Positions 8,258 to 14,971 of a stretch of DNA of 64,000 bases are shown here, in pieces. The stretch is from Bacteroidetes bacterium UBA2475 (lineage in GTDB: Bacteria > Bacteroidota > Bacteroidia > B-17B0 > Aurantibacillaceae): positions 123,229 to 187,228 of the forward strand of contig DDPF01000018.1 of NCBI GenBank assembly GCA_002342065.1. The letters run 5' to 3'. The position numbers and the translations under genes are program-made. Each line of letters starts with the position of its first letter. Position 1 is the first letter of the stretch. Below the pieces are notes generated by a model. It was not told the DNA's origin. It saw nothing but the letters and a program-made list of their open reading frames with translations, and made no database searches.

Positions 8258-8264
8258 CAAAATT

Positions 8265-8927
8265 TTATTCTGTTTCTTCTTTGGGTTCGTCGGTCACTCG
8301 TTCAACCTCAACTTCAGACTTATTTGCAGGGCCGGAATCGTAATACTTATTAAATTCATTTACAGAGTTAGCGACTTGCTCTTTTCTGAAAGTAAATTTA
8401 TCAAGGTTCTCCCAGGTTGCAATTTGATCTTTTAAATAAGGTTTAATTTCTTTTTTATAGAATTTTGGATTAAGGCGTTTCAAGTCGCGCAACTCAATAG
8501 ATGACTGATCGGCTTTTGTATCTTGAATAAAATAAATACTTTCAATACCAGGTTGCCCCATTACTTGCCCGTCAAATTTATATTCATAAAAACAAACACG
8601 TCCTTTTGAAAGATATTCTACATAAACTTCAGTGTCTTCCAACGGCATTAAAATAAAATTCCTACCATCAAAGCCATAACATTTTGCTTTTTTTGGACTG
8701 ATAGCAACAACTTTTCCCGGACCTTTTGCTTTAAAACTAAATCCTTTATAAAAATCAGCTTCACCACCAAGAGGATTAGATTGTACTTCGCCTTTGATTG
8801 TATCGCCTTTTAAATTACAATAATAACCTGGCGTAAGAGTAGGAGCCATTTTTGGGTCTTTTCCCTTAGGCTGAGCTATCATAACTGCCGTAGAAGCTAT
8901 AAAAAGCGCTGAAAGTAATTTCTTCAT
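8265..8927 (-). CDS. Secreted protein of unknown function
   Basis: 220 residues with a clear Sec signal peptide (MKKLLSALFIASTAVMIAQ). The mature part opens with GYYCNLKGDTIKGEV, a strand-rich pattern seen in Bacteroidota periplasmic proteins, has a middle region with KGKDTEVYVEYLSKGR-like strands (actual text EDTEVYVEYLSKGR), and ends in a charged, helical, glutamate-rich tail (VEVERVTDEPKEETE). I do not recognise a named family. It has its own promoter (TTTG-N19-TATATTTG upstream) and its own terminator, so it is a single-gene transcription unit. No sorting domain or lipobox is present; periplasmic location is inferred. Confidence 0.75.
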   Translation of the reverse strand: MKKLLSALFIASTAVMIAQPKGKDPKMAPTLTPGYYCNLKGDTIKGEVQSNPLGGEADFYKGFSFKAKGPGKVVAISPKKAKCYGFDGRNFILMPLEDTEVYVEYLSKGRVCFYEYKFDGQVMGQPGIESIYFIQDTKADQSSIELRDLKRLNPKFYKKEIKPYLKDQIATWENLDKFTFRKEQVANSVNEFNKYYDSGPANKSEVEVERVTDEPKEETE

Positions 8928-8950
8928 AATTTTAGATTTCTAATTATTAC

Positions 8951-8981
8951 CAAATATATTTATATATGCGTTAAACTCAAA
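8951..8981 (-). promoter_or_regulatory. Bacteroidota housekeeping promoter for the 220-residue secreted protein gene
   Basis: On the minus strand, TTTG (8981-8978), a 19-base spacer and TATATTTG (8958-8951) match the -33/-7 consensus TTG / TAnnTTTG recognised by the Bacteroidota primary sigma factor. The -7 box ends 23 bases before the ATG at 8927. Confidence 0.75.
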
Positions 8982-9021
8982 ATTTAAAGTCCCATTTTAT
9001 GATTTTTTAAAGTTATAAAGC

Positions 9022-9057
9022 ATAAAAAAATCCCCCAAAACGGCGTTTTGAGGGATC
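9022..9057 (-). terminator. Terminator downstream of clpP
   Basis: Minus-strand hairpin ATCCCTCAAAAC/GTTTTGGGGGAT (one mismatch, 3-base loop, forward 9030-9056) followed by seven T (forward A-run 9024-9030). It lies 18 bases beyond the clpP stop. Confidence 0.88.
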
Positions 9058-9074
9058 TAAAGTATATTTTACTA

Positions 9075-9746
9075 TTATTTTCTTTCCAGAACTTCGTCTA
9101 TCATTCCATACTCTTTTGCTTCAGCGGCTATCATCCAATAATCGCGGTCGCTATCCGCCCATACTTTTTCATAAGTTTGTCCGCTATGTAAAGCAATAAT
9201 ATCATACAATTCTTTCTTTAATTTTTGGATCTCGCGAGCAGTAATTTCTATATCACTTGCTTGTCCTTCAGCTCCACCTAATGGTTGGTGGATCATGATA
9301 CGTGCATGTTTTAAAGCAGTACGTTTTCCTTTTGCACCCGCACACTGTAACACAGCACCCATACTTGCAGCCATACCTGTACAAATAGTTGCAACATCAG
9401 GCTTAATTATCTGCATGGTATCATAAATACCTAAACCTGCATAAACACTGCCTCCCGGCGAGTTTACATAGATCTGGATATCTTTTTTTGCATCAACACT
9501 TTCTAAAAAAAGCAATTGTGCCTGAACGATATTAGCAACCTGATCGTTAATACCTGTTCCTAAAAAGATGATACGGTCCATCATTAAACGTGAGAAAACG
9601 TCCATTTGCGCTACGTTTAACTGACGCTCTTCAATAATATAAGGAGTTAAAGAAGACTGGATACGTGAAGTATAACTATCATAAGTTAAACTATTAATGC
9701 CTACATGTTTTGTAGCATATTTTTTGAATTCATTATTGTCGAACAT
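9075..9746 (-). CDS. clpP: ATP-dependent Clp protease proteolytic subunit
   Basis: Serine peptidase that forms the double-heptameric chamber of the cytosolic Clp protease and degrades proteins unfolded by ClpX or ClpA/C. The catalytic triad is complete: S128 in GMAASMG, H153 in MIHQPLGG and D202 in SDRDYWM. The IYVNSPGG oxyanion/strand segment (about 92-99) and the GQASDIEI helix are canonical. At 223 residues it carries a ~30-residue N-terminal stretch longer than mature E. coli ClpP, plausibly a propeptide. clpX is not adjacent in this window; the gene has its own promoter (9769-9800) and terminator, i.e. monocistronic. Confidence 0.96.
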   Translation of the reverse strand: MFDNNEFKKYATKHVGINSLTYDSYTSRIQSSLTPYIIEERQLNVAQMDVFSRLMMDRIIFLGTGINDQVANIVQAQLLFLESVDAKKDIQIYVNSPGGSVYAGLGIYDTMQIIKPDVATICTGMAASMGAVLQCAGAKGKRTALKHARIMIHQPLGGAEGQASDIEITAREIQKLKKELYDIIALHSGQTYEKVWADSDRDYWMIAAEAKEYGMIDEVLERK

Positions 9747-9768
9747 AATTTTAATTTTTTAATTAAAC

Positions 9769-9800
9769 CAAATGTAGTGTTTGAATGTTGTTCTTTCAAA
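9769..9800 (-). promoter_or_regulatory. clpP promoter, exact TTTG-N20-TAnnTTTG
   Basis: On the minus strand, TTTG (9800-9797), 20 bases, then TACATTTG (9776-9769), 22 bases before the clpP ATG. Both boxes match the Bacteroidota primary-sigma consensus with ideal spacing. Confidence 0.8.
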
Positions 9801-9965
9801 TAATGTGCAAAATTTTATTAACGCTAATTTGTCATGAATTGGACTTTTTGTTCAAAGTAGTAAAATCATCATGAATTTACAGTTTGATTAACTTTTAGCT
9901 GTTATTAAGTTAATTGATAATGAGATAATTAAGCCTTAAAATTTGCAAATTTTGTACTAGAAATA

Positions 9966-10817
9966 GTGAAAGACAGTTATTGCATATTAAATGGCCACTT
10001 GATCAGCATTTATGAGCCAAGTGTTGCGTTCAACAACCGCGCCTTCAGGTATGGCGACGCTTTGTTTGAAAGCATCCGCTTTTGCAATAACAAAGTAATG
10101 TTCCTGCGCGACCACATTACACGTTTAAAATTAGGCATGACAGTTTTGCGCATGAACCTGCCAGCGGAGTTCAACACCGAGAACATTCACGAGCAAATAA
10201 TGCAGTTATTAAAACACAACACGCATGCGCCAAATGCAAGAATAAGGTTAACAGTGTTTAGGAATGAAGGTGGTTATTATACACCCGAAACAAATGATAT
10301 TTCTTTTTTAATTGAAAGCGATGAAATTGAAGGCCCTTACGAATTAAATCAAAAAGGTTTTTGGGTAGATATGTATTCTGATCTTAAAAAACCTTTAAAT
10401 AAATTGTCTAATTTAAAAACGGCTAACGCTTTGTTTTATGTAATGGCTGGTTTGGCAAAACAAAGCATGAAGCTGGACGAATGTTTTTTAATTAATGATA
10501 CAGGAACAATTTGCGAAAGCATAAGTTCCAATATTTTTATTGTAAAAAACGGAACACTTTACACTCCGCCTTTATCAGAGGGTTGCGTGGCTGGTATAAT
10601 GCGTAAACAAATAATGAGTTTAGCTACACAAAATAAAATTCTAACTTTCGAAAGCCCAATTACTATTAATACGCTAATGAATGGTGATGAAGTTTTTTTA
10701 ACCAACAGCATTAAAGGCATACAATGGGTTGGCCAGTTCAAACAAAAATACTACACAAATAAATTAGCACAATTATTTACCGATAAATTAAACCAACTTA
10801 CAACAGCAATATTATAA
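9966..10817 (+). CDS. Class IV aminotransferase (branched-chain aminotransferase / aminodeoxychorismate lyase family)
   Basis: A PLP enzyme of fold type IV. The N-terminal RAFRYGDALFESIRF block, the PLP lysine K151 in LSNLKTANALFYVMA, the conserved E184 in CESISSNIFIV and the PLSEGCVAGIMR phosphate-binding loop are all present. At 283 residues it is of the IlvE/PabC/D-amino-acid aminotransferase size, and sequence alone does not separate these. The start is GTG at 9966: an in-frame TAA lies 36 bases upstream and no ATG intervenes, so GTG (or no other) is the start. It is followed after 2 bases by a YbjN-like gene, so the two form an operon. Confidence 0.85.
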   Translation: MKDSYCILNGHLISIYEPSVAFNNRAFRYGDALFESIRFCNNKVMFLRDHITRLKLGMTVLRMNLPAEFNTENIHEQIMQLLKHNTHAPNARIRLTVFRNEGGYYTPETNDISFLIESDEIEGPYELNQKGFWVDMYSDLKKPLNKLSNLKTANALFYVMAGLAKQSMKLDECFLINDTGTICESISSNIFIVKNGTLYTPPLSEGCVAGIMRKQIMSLATQNKILTFESPITINTLMNGDEVFLTNSIKGIQWVGQFKQKYYTNKLAQLFTDKLNQLTTAIL

Positions 10818-10819
10818 TT

Positions 10820-11212
10820 ATGTACCAGCAAATAATAGGAGTTATTGAAGCAACACTTAAAACCCTTGGCATAAATGCAACTGAAGCAAAGGTAAACGAA
10901 GGACAGTATAACATTAGCAAAGATAAAAGCACAGAAGTGTTATTGGATGTTTGGGAAGAAAATGATCGTGTGTTCTTCCAGGCATTAAGCCCTGTAACAA
11001 AATTACAAGATCCAAAAAAAGCAGAAGTATTAATGATGTTACTGGAGGAAAATCATGGCTTAGTTGAATCTTCATTTGCAGTTGCAAAAGACGATATTAT
11101 TATTAAAGAAACAATAGAATGTTCTGCTTTTTTTAATCAGGAAAGAGCAATAGCAACCATTTCGCGTATTGCTTTTTATTCGGAGACTTATAGGAAGAAG
11201 TGGGAGATCTAA
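10820..11212 (+). CDS. YbjN-like / type III chaperone-fold protein
   Basis: A 130-residue cytosolic protein with the alpha-beta pattern of the YbjN / T3SS-chaperone-like superfamily: an N-terminal helix (IIGVIEATLKTLGI), then a strand pair around VLLDVWEENDRVFFQALSPV, a helix (AEVLMMLLEENHGL), another strand pair (SSFAVAKDDIIIKETI) and a closing helix. It has no signal sequence. It starts 2 bases after the class IV aminotransferase, so translation is probably coupled. A chaperone or adaptor role is typical for the fold but is not shown here. Confidence 0.65.
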   Translation: MYQQIIGVIEATLKTLGINATEAKVNEGQYNISKDKSTEVLLDVWEENDRVFFQALSPVTKLQDPKKAEVLMMLLEENHGLVESSFAVAKDDIIIKETIECSAFFNQERAIATISRIAFYSETYRKKWEI

Positions 11213-11225
11213 TAAATTGATCACA

Positions 11226-11918
11226 TTATTCATGAAATTTTGTTTTGCGTTTTCTCATAGCTTCTTCCCAACCATAGGGGAAAATACCTTGTGAATTTTC
11301 ATAAATTTTTTTCATAACATTTTTAATATGATTTTGAACAACATTAGGCAATAAATAAAATGTTTCATCAACCTGAGTATTCCTTTCAAAATCAAGCACG
11401 CCATTTTGATGTCTTATCGCCGCTTTTTGTCCTTTGTAAAAAACAAGGATCTTTATTCTTCCATCATCATAGCCATTTGTTCCGGATGTTCCATAAATTA
11501 ATACCGGATCTATTAAACCATCCTTATCCAGATCAATAAACGAAGAGTATTTTGTCCAAAACCAAATTGACCTCTCTGATCCGCTTATAATGAAATCATT
11601 TACTTCCCATTTTTTTTCTAGACCATTCTTAGAACTTTTAAAATGAAAGGCTTTTATTTTATAATGAAGGGTATCTTTATTTGTTATACTATCATTTTTT
11701 TCGGTAAGTACTGTGTAAAACTTACCGGAAGTATCTGAATAATAATAAACTCTAAAAATAGTATAAGCGATGCCAAATTTTTTCTTAACGCTATCATTAA
11801 AAACCTGCCTGATCTCTGTCTGAGACAAAATAACTGAAAAGGTTTCCTGCTTTTTTGCTTGCGAAAAACCATTTATTAAACATAATAAAAGAAATGATAT
11901 AATTAGTTTAACCTTCAT
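11226..11918 (-). CDS. Secreted protein of unknown function with an EF-hand-like loop
   Basis: 230 residues with signal peptide MKVKLIISFLLLCLINGFSQ. The mature region is strand-rich and contains DLDKDGLIDPVLIYGT, a D-x-D-x-D-G calcium-loop pattern of the kind found in FG-GAP/VCBS-type beta units. The C-terminus is basic and helical (MKKIYENSQG to KRKTKFHE). I do not recognise a named family. It lies 4 bases downstream of the glycosyltransferase gene on the same strand and is probably co-transcribed with it, which hints at a surface or polysaccharide role; that is only inference. Confidence 0.7.
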   Translation of the reverse strand: MKVKLIISFLLLCLINGFSQAKKQETFSVILSQTEIRQVFNDSVKKKFGIAYTIFRVYYYSDTSGKFYTVLTEKNDSITNKDTLHYKIKAFHFKSSKNGLEKKWEVNDFIISGSERSIWFWTKYSSFIDLDKDGLIDPVLIYGTSGTNGYDDGRIKILVFYKGQKAAIRHQNGVLDFERNTQVDETFYLLPNVVQNHIKNVMKKIYENSQGIFPYGWEEAMRKRKTKFHE

Positions 11919-11922
11919 ACGA

Positions 11923-13239
11923 TTAGTTAATTATTAAACTATCCAACAACAAACAAAGTTCCTTTGTCAATTCTTTTCTGCTGTATTTATTTACTTCTGC
12001 TTCTATGGCATCAGTTACTTTACCATTAAAGTAGGCAAGAATGTTTTTTTCTAGAGATACTTCGTCATTAAAATCACTTATCAAACCTGTTTGTGTTTCG
12101 TTAATTATTTTAGCTAGGTCTCCATCAACAGGTCCAATAGCCAGCACCGGCACTTTGGCGCTCATATATTCAAAAAATTTACCGGTTAAAATACCTTTTG
12201 CATTTTTTGTATTGTTAACCAGCAACAATAATAATTTAGAGCGTTGTTGTTCTTCTATTACTTTGTTGTGTGGTAAATAATCAATCTTATTTACAAATTG
12301 CGTTAACCCAAATTGTTCCAGTTGTTCTTTTACGTAAATATCAACTTTGCCAACTAACTTTATTTCAAGTTGACTTTTAAAATCTGAATTCTCGCTTGTT
12401 ACTTTTTTCAAAACCTTCCACAACACTTGTGGATTTCGGTCTTTGACCAATGTACCAATATGCGCAATACTGAATTTTTTATCTTTATTAACGGTTCCCG
12501 TTTGCAGATCTTCTGTATCAAAACCATTGGTGATCACCTTAAATTTATCAAACTCTTTTCCCCCTGCTTTTTTATACATCTCTAAAAACTCATCGCTCAT
12601 GGTTTGACCAACACTTAAAACAATACTCGCATTTTGTAGAACGCTTAATTCCTGTTTGTGATGTTTTGCATCTGCACTTTTACTCAACATTAATTTTTCG
12701 TAAAAATCTATATTGGTCCACGGGTCGCGAAAATCGGCTATCCATTTTAAATTGCCGTGTTTTTGTTTTAAGCCTAATGCAATTAAATGCATAGAGTGCG
12801 GCGGCCCACTGCTTATAACAAGATCTATTTTATTCTTTTGAATGTAATCGCTCAAATAATTAATACTTGGTTTTATCCAATACTTGCGGGCATCGGGAAT
12901 AAAAAAATTTCCTCTTATCCACACGCTTATTTTTTCGGTAAGACCTGCCTTTTTATTCTCGCTTAAAAAAGAAGCATTTATTTTATCTTCTTTTTTCCGG
13001 CCAATAAATTTTTTGTAGAAGTTATAGGGTTCCCAAATGGGCGTTTTTAAAACTATTGTCCCTTGTGGAATATCTTTTTGAAGACTTTCATCTATTACAG
13101 GCATCTCGCCATTATCCGCAGTATATACAATGGGTTCAAAACCAAACTCACGCATATACTTTACAAATTTAAGCCAGCGTTGTACGCCTGCCCCGCCACT
13201 TGGCGGCCAATAATAAGTAAGAATAAGTACCCTCTTCAT
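11923..13239 (-). CDS. Glycosyltransferase family 4-type protein
   Basis: A GT-B fold glycosyltransferase. The N-terminal half begins VLILTYYWPPSGGAGVQRW, with the glycine-rich acceptor-side loop, and continues with IADFRDPW. The C-terminal half has the donor-side block TGKFFEYMSAKVPVLAIGP, in which a conserved glutamate (KFFEY) normally contacts the sugar nucleotide. At 438 residues it is within family size. No signal or membrane segment is visible, so it should act at the cytoplasmic face of the membrane, building exopolysaccharide, LPS or a glycoprotein glycan. It leads a two-gene minus-strand unit with the secreted protein at 11226. Sugar specificity unknown. Confidence 0.88.
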   Translation of the reverse strand: MKRVLILTYYWPPSGGAGVQRWLKFVKYMREFGFEPIVYTADNGEMPVIDESLQKDIPQGTIVLKTPIWEPYNFYKKFIGRKKEDKINASFLSENKKAGLTEKISVWIRGNFFIPDARKYWIKPSINYLSDYIQKNKIDLVISSGPPHSMHLIALGLKQKHGNLKWIADFRDPWTNIDFYEKLMLSKSADAKHHKQELSVLQNASIVLSVGQTMSDEFLEMYKKAGGKEFDKFKVITNGFDTEDLQTGTVNKDKKFSIAHIGTLVKDRNPQVLWKVLKKVTSENSDFKSQLEIKLVGKVDIYVKEQLEQFGLTQFVNKIDYLPHNKVIEEQQRSKLLLLLVNNTKNAKGILTGKFFEYMSAKVPVLAIGPVDGDLAKIINETQTGLISDFNDEVSLEKNILAYFNGKVTDAIEAEVNKYSRKELTKELCLLLDSLIIN

Positions 13240-13404
13240 TTAGTAATGTAAAACTACAAATATTATTCTAATGATGGGCTTTGAAAGAATGTTTGGTAGA
13301 TCTAATTAAAGTAAATACGTATTTGATGAAGGGTATTTTGTTTCTTATGCGACATATAGGTAGTTAAACAGAAGTAATAATGTTTGATAAATCTATAAAC
13401 TCAC

Positions 13405-14346
13405 ATGAAAAACACTACTGCCCTTTTACTTTTTATAATGCCATTTTTTGGATGTAAAAAATCCGGGTTAACAGAACCCTTTCCGAAAAAAACGAATAAT
13501 AACCTTAAATATTTTGGCTTTACACTGATCGATGTTGGCTGGGATGCACCGGGAGACAAATCTTCAAAGACTAATTACACTGATGAAATAAGCAACTTCT
13601 GTAACATTGCCGATATTCTCATAACTGAGCCATCGGCCAATATTATGGATAAGGTTGAATATATGAACTCTCTTGGTGTTAAACCCATCCTTCATTTAAA
13701 TGATATGTTCTTCGAGCAAAAATCAACTGGCGGTGATAAAAGTGGCGTAGTTCTTGGACTTAGAAGTGATTATGAACAGAGATGGAACGAATTTGTAACA
13801 GCAAATAATTGGACTGTTAATTACTCCAAAATTCACTCATTTTATATTGGTGAAGAGCCTGCATGGAATAGTATACCAGAATCTGATTTTAAAGTGGCTT
13901 GTGATTATGCTAAGGCCACGGTTCCGCAGGTTCCAATTATGTTGATCGAAGCTTATTTGGCGATTGATTATTTGTATGCACCACCCTCGGTAGATTATGT
14001 GGGTTTTGATCATTACTTTTTACCTTCTTCTACAAAATCCTCGATCTACCTATCAGAACATCAAACTATGAAATCACGCCTGCTAAGCCATCAAAAGATC
14101 TTTTTAGTGGCTGATGCACATTGGATAAAAATACTGCATGGAAGTGCCGGTATAAGCAAAAACGATATGGACGTTGTTGCGCGCGAATATTACAAGTTCG
14201 CCAATACGGATACCTGTATTGCAGGCATTTTAGGATACTTTTGGCCAAGCGGATTTGACAGAAAAGGCTCAATTGGCGCAAGAGAATTGCCAAAACATGT
14301 TAGAAACGAATATGAAAAAATTGGTAAAGCCATAACCGGAAAATAA
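13405..14346 (+). CDS. Lipoprotein with a glycoside hydrolase-like TIM-barrel pattern
   Basis: 313 residues. The N-terminus MKNTTALLLFIMPFFGC is a lipoprotein signal with the lipidated cysteine at C17. The rest alternates strand and helix as in a (beta/alpha)8 barrel: FGFTLIDVGW, ILITEP, PILHLNDM, SFYIGEEPAW, IMLIEAYL, YVGFDHYF, IFLVADAHW, ILGYFWPSG. E150/E151 in FYIGEEPAW sit where a retaining glycosidase acid/base would be, but no sequence family could be confirmed. The stop overlaps the next gene's ATG by one base (TAATG), so the two are translationally coupled. Enzymatic activity is inferred from the fold pattern only. Confidence 0.65.
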   Translation: MKNTTALLLFIMPFFGCKKSGLTEPFPKKTNNNLKYFGFTLIDVGWDAPGDKSSKTNYTDEISNFCNIADILITEPSANIMDKVEYMNSLGVKPILHLNDMFFEQKSTGGDKSGVVLGLRSDYEQRWNEFVTANNWTVNYSKIHSFYIGEEPAWNSIPESDFKVACDYAKATVPQVPIMLIEAYLAIDYLYAPPSVDYVGFDHYFLPSSTKSSIYLSEHQTMKSRLLSHQKIFLVADAHWIKILHGSAGISKNDMDVVAREYYKFANTDTCIAGILGYFWPSGFDRKGSIGARELPKHVRNEYEKIGKAITGK

Positions 14347-14840
14347 TGAAAAGCACAATTAAATTACTTGTTTTTACAATCCTGGCTTCGATCAATCCCA
14401 TTAATTTTATTGCACAGTCGGAGCCGAAAACTGATAAAGGAAATATAAACCTTCATACAAGCACTGTGCTTTTGTACAGCACAATGTCTATTGGGTATGA
14501 ATCAATCGACCTTGCAAAGAGTTCTGCACAACACAGTATAAGGCCATTAATAAGAATTGGTGTTTGGAATGCACGCCTGTCTGTTAATAATGTAGGTGTA
14601 CAAAGCGCAATTGGTTTTTCGTATGTTTTGGGTTCAAAAAGCCATCATTTTGAGCACTCTTCAGAATTTGTTTCTCTTTTTGATAAAGGATTAAAAGGTC
14701 AACCCATTTCATTTATTGCCGGGATGTACCGACCGTTTGTAGGCTACCGATATGATTCCCAAAGCAAACGATTTATTTTTAGAATAGGTGTGGGTTGGAA
14801 AGAAGCCTTACAAGTGGGATTAGGGTACAAGTTGCAGTAG
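14346..14840 (+). CDS. Predicted small outer-membrane beta-barrel protein
   Basis: 164 residues with a signal peptide (MKSTIKLLVFTILASINPINFIAQS). The mature protein has alternating amphipathic strands (VLLYSTMSIGYE, IRPLIRIGVWNARL, QSAIGFSYVLG, PISFIAGMYRPFVGYR, RFIFRIGVGWKEALQVGLGY) as in small 8-strand barrels, but it ends KLQ rather than in a terminal aromatic residue. It overlaps the preceding TIM-barrel lipoprotein gene by one base and ends before a bidirectional terminator. A partner role with the lipoprotein is inferred from coupling. No family recognised. Confidence 0.55.
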   Translation: MKSTIKLLVFTILASINPINFIAQSEPKTDKGNINLHTSTVLLYSTMSIGYESIDLAKSSAQHSIRPLIRIGVWNARLSVNNVGVQSAIGFSYVLGSKSHHFEHSSEFVSLFDKGLKGQPISFIAGMYRPFVGYRYDSQSKRFIFRIGVGWKEALQVGLGYKLQ

Positions 14841-14921
14841 TTTCTTTTGTGGATTTATTTCTACTTACTCAGAATGAATTTTTTAAACTATTTAGGACGC
14901 TAACTCGAATGGGTATAAAAG

Positions 14922-14954
14922 AAAAACCGCCATTGTTTCTCGCAATGACGGTTT
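14922..14954. terminator. Bidirectional terminator between convergent genes
   Basis: Stem AAACCGCCATTG/CAATGACGGTTT (14924-14935 with 14943-14954; one mismatch) with a 7-base loop. On the minus strand it is followed by a T-rich run, so it mainly ends the large minus-strand gene at 14972; read on the plus strand, a weaker T-rich stretch (TTTATTATA) follows. Confidence 0.8.
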
Positions 14955-14971
14955 ATTATAGTTTAAAAAAA

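Larger units (their letters stand above)
7860..8264. other. 405-base gap between tcdA and the 220-residue secreted protein gene
   Basis: Between the convergent tcdA and the minus-strand secreted-protein gene lie, from left to right, a possible 36-codon membrane peptide ORF (7856-7966), an AT-rich stretch without recognisable features (7967-8090), a frameshifted small lipoprotein remnant (8091-8211) and a strong terminator hairpin (8224-8257). No RNA gene is seen. Confidence 0.6.

Noticed and set aside
8116..8343. 75-codon plus-strand ORF over the terminator and end of the secreted protein gene
   Set aside because: It overlaps the 3' end of a minus-strand gene and a terminator hairpin; no sign of translation.
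13313..13324. AAATACGTATTT 12-bp perfect palindrome in the gap before the TIM-barrel-like lipoprotein gene
   Set aside because: Could be an operator, but it is short, AT-rich and single; not enough to claim a regulatory site.
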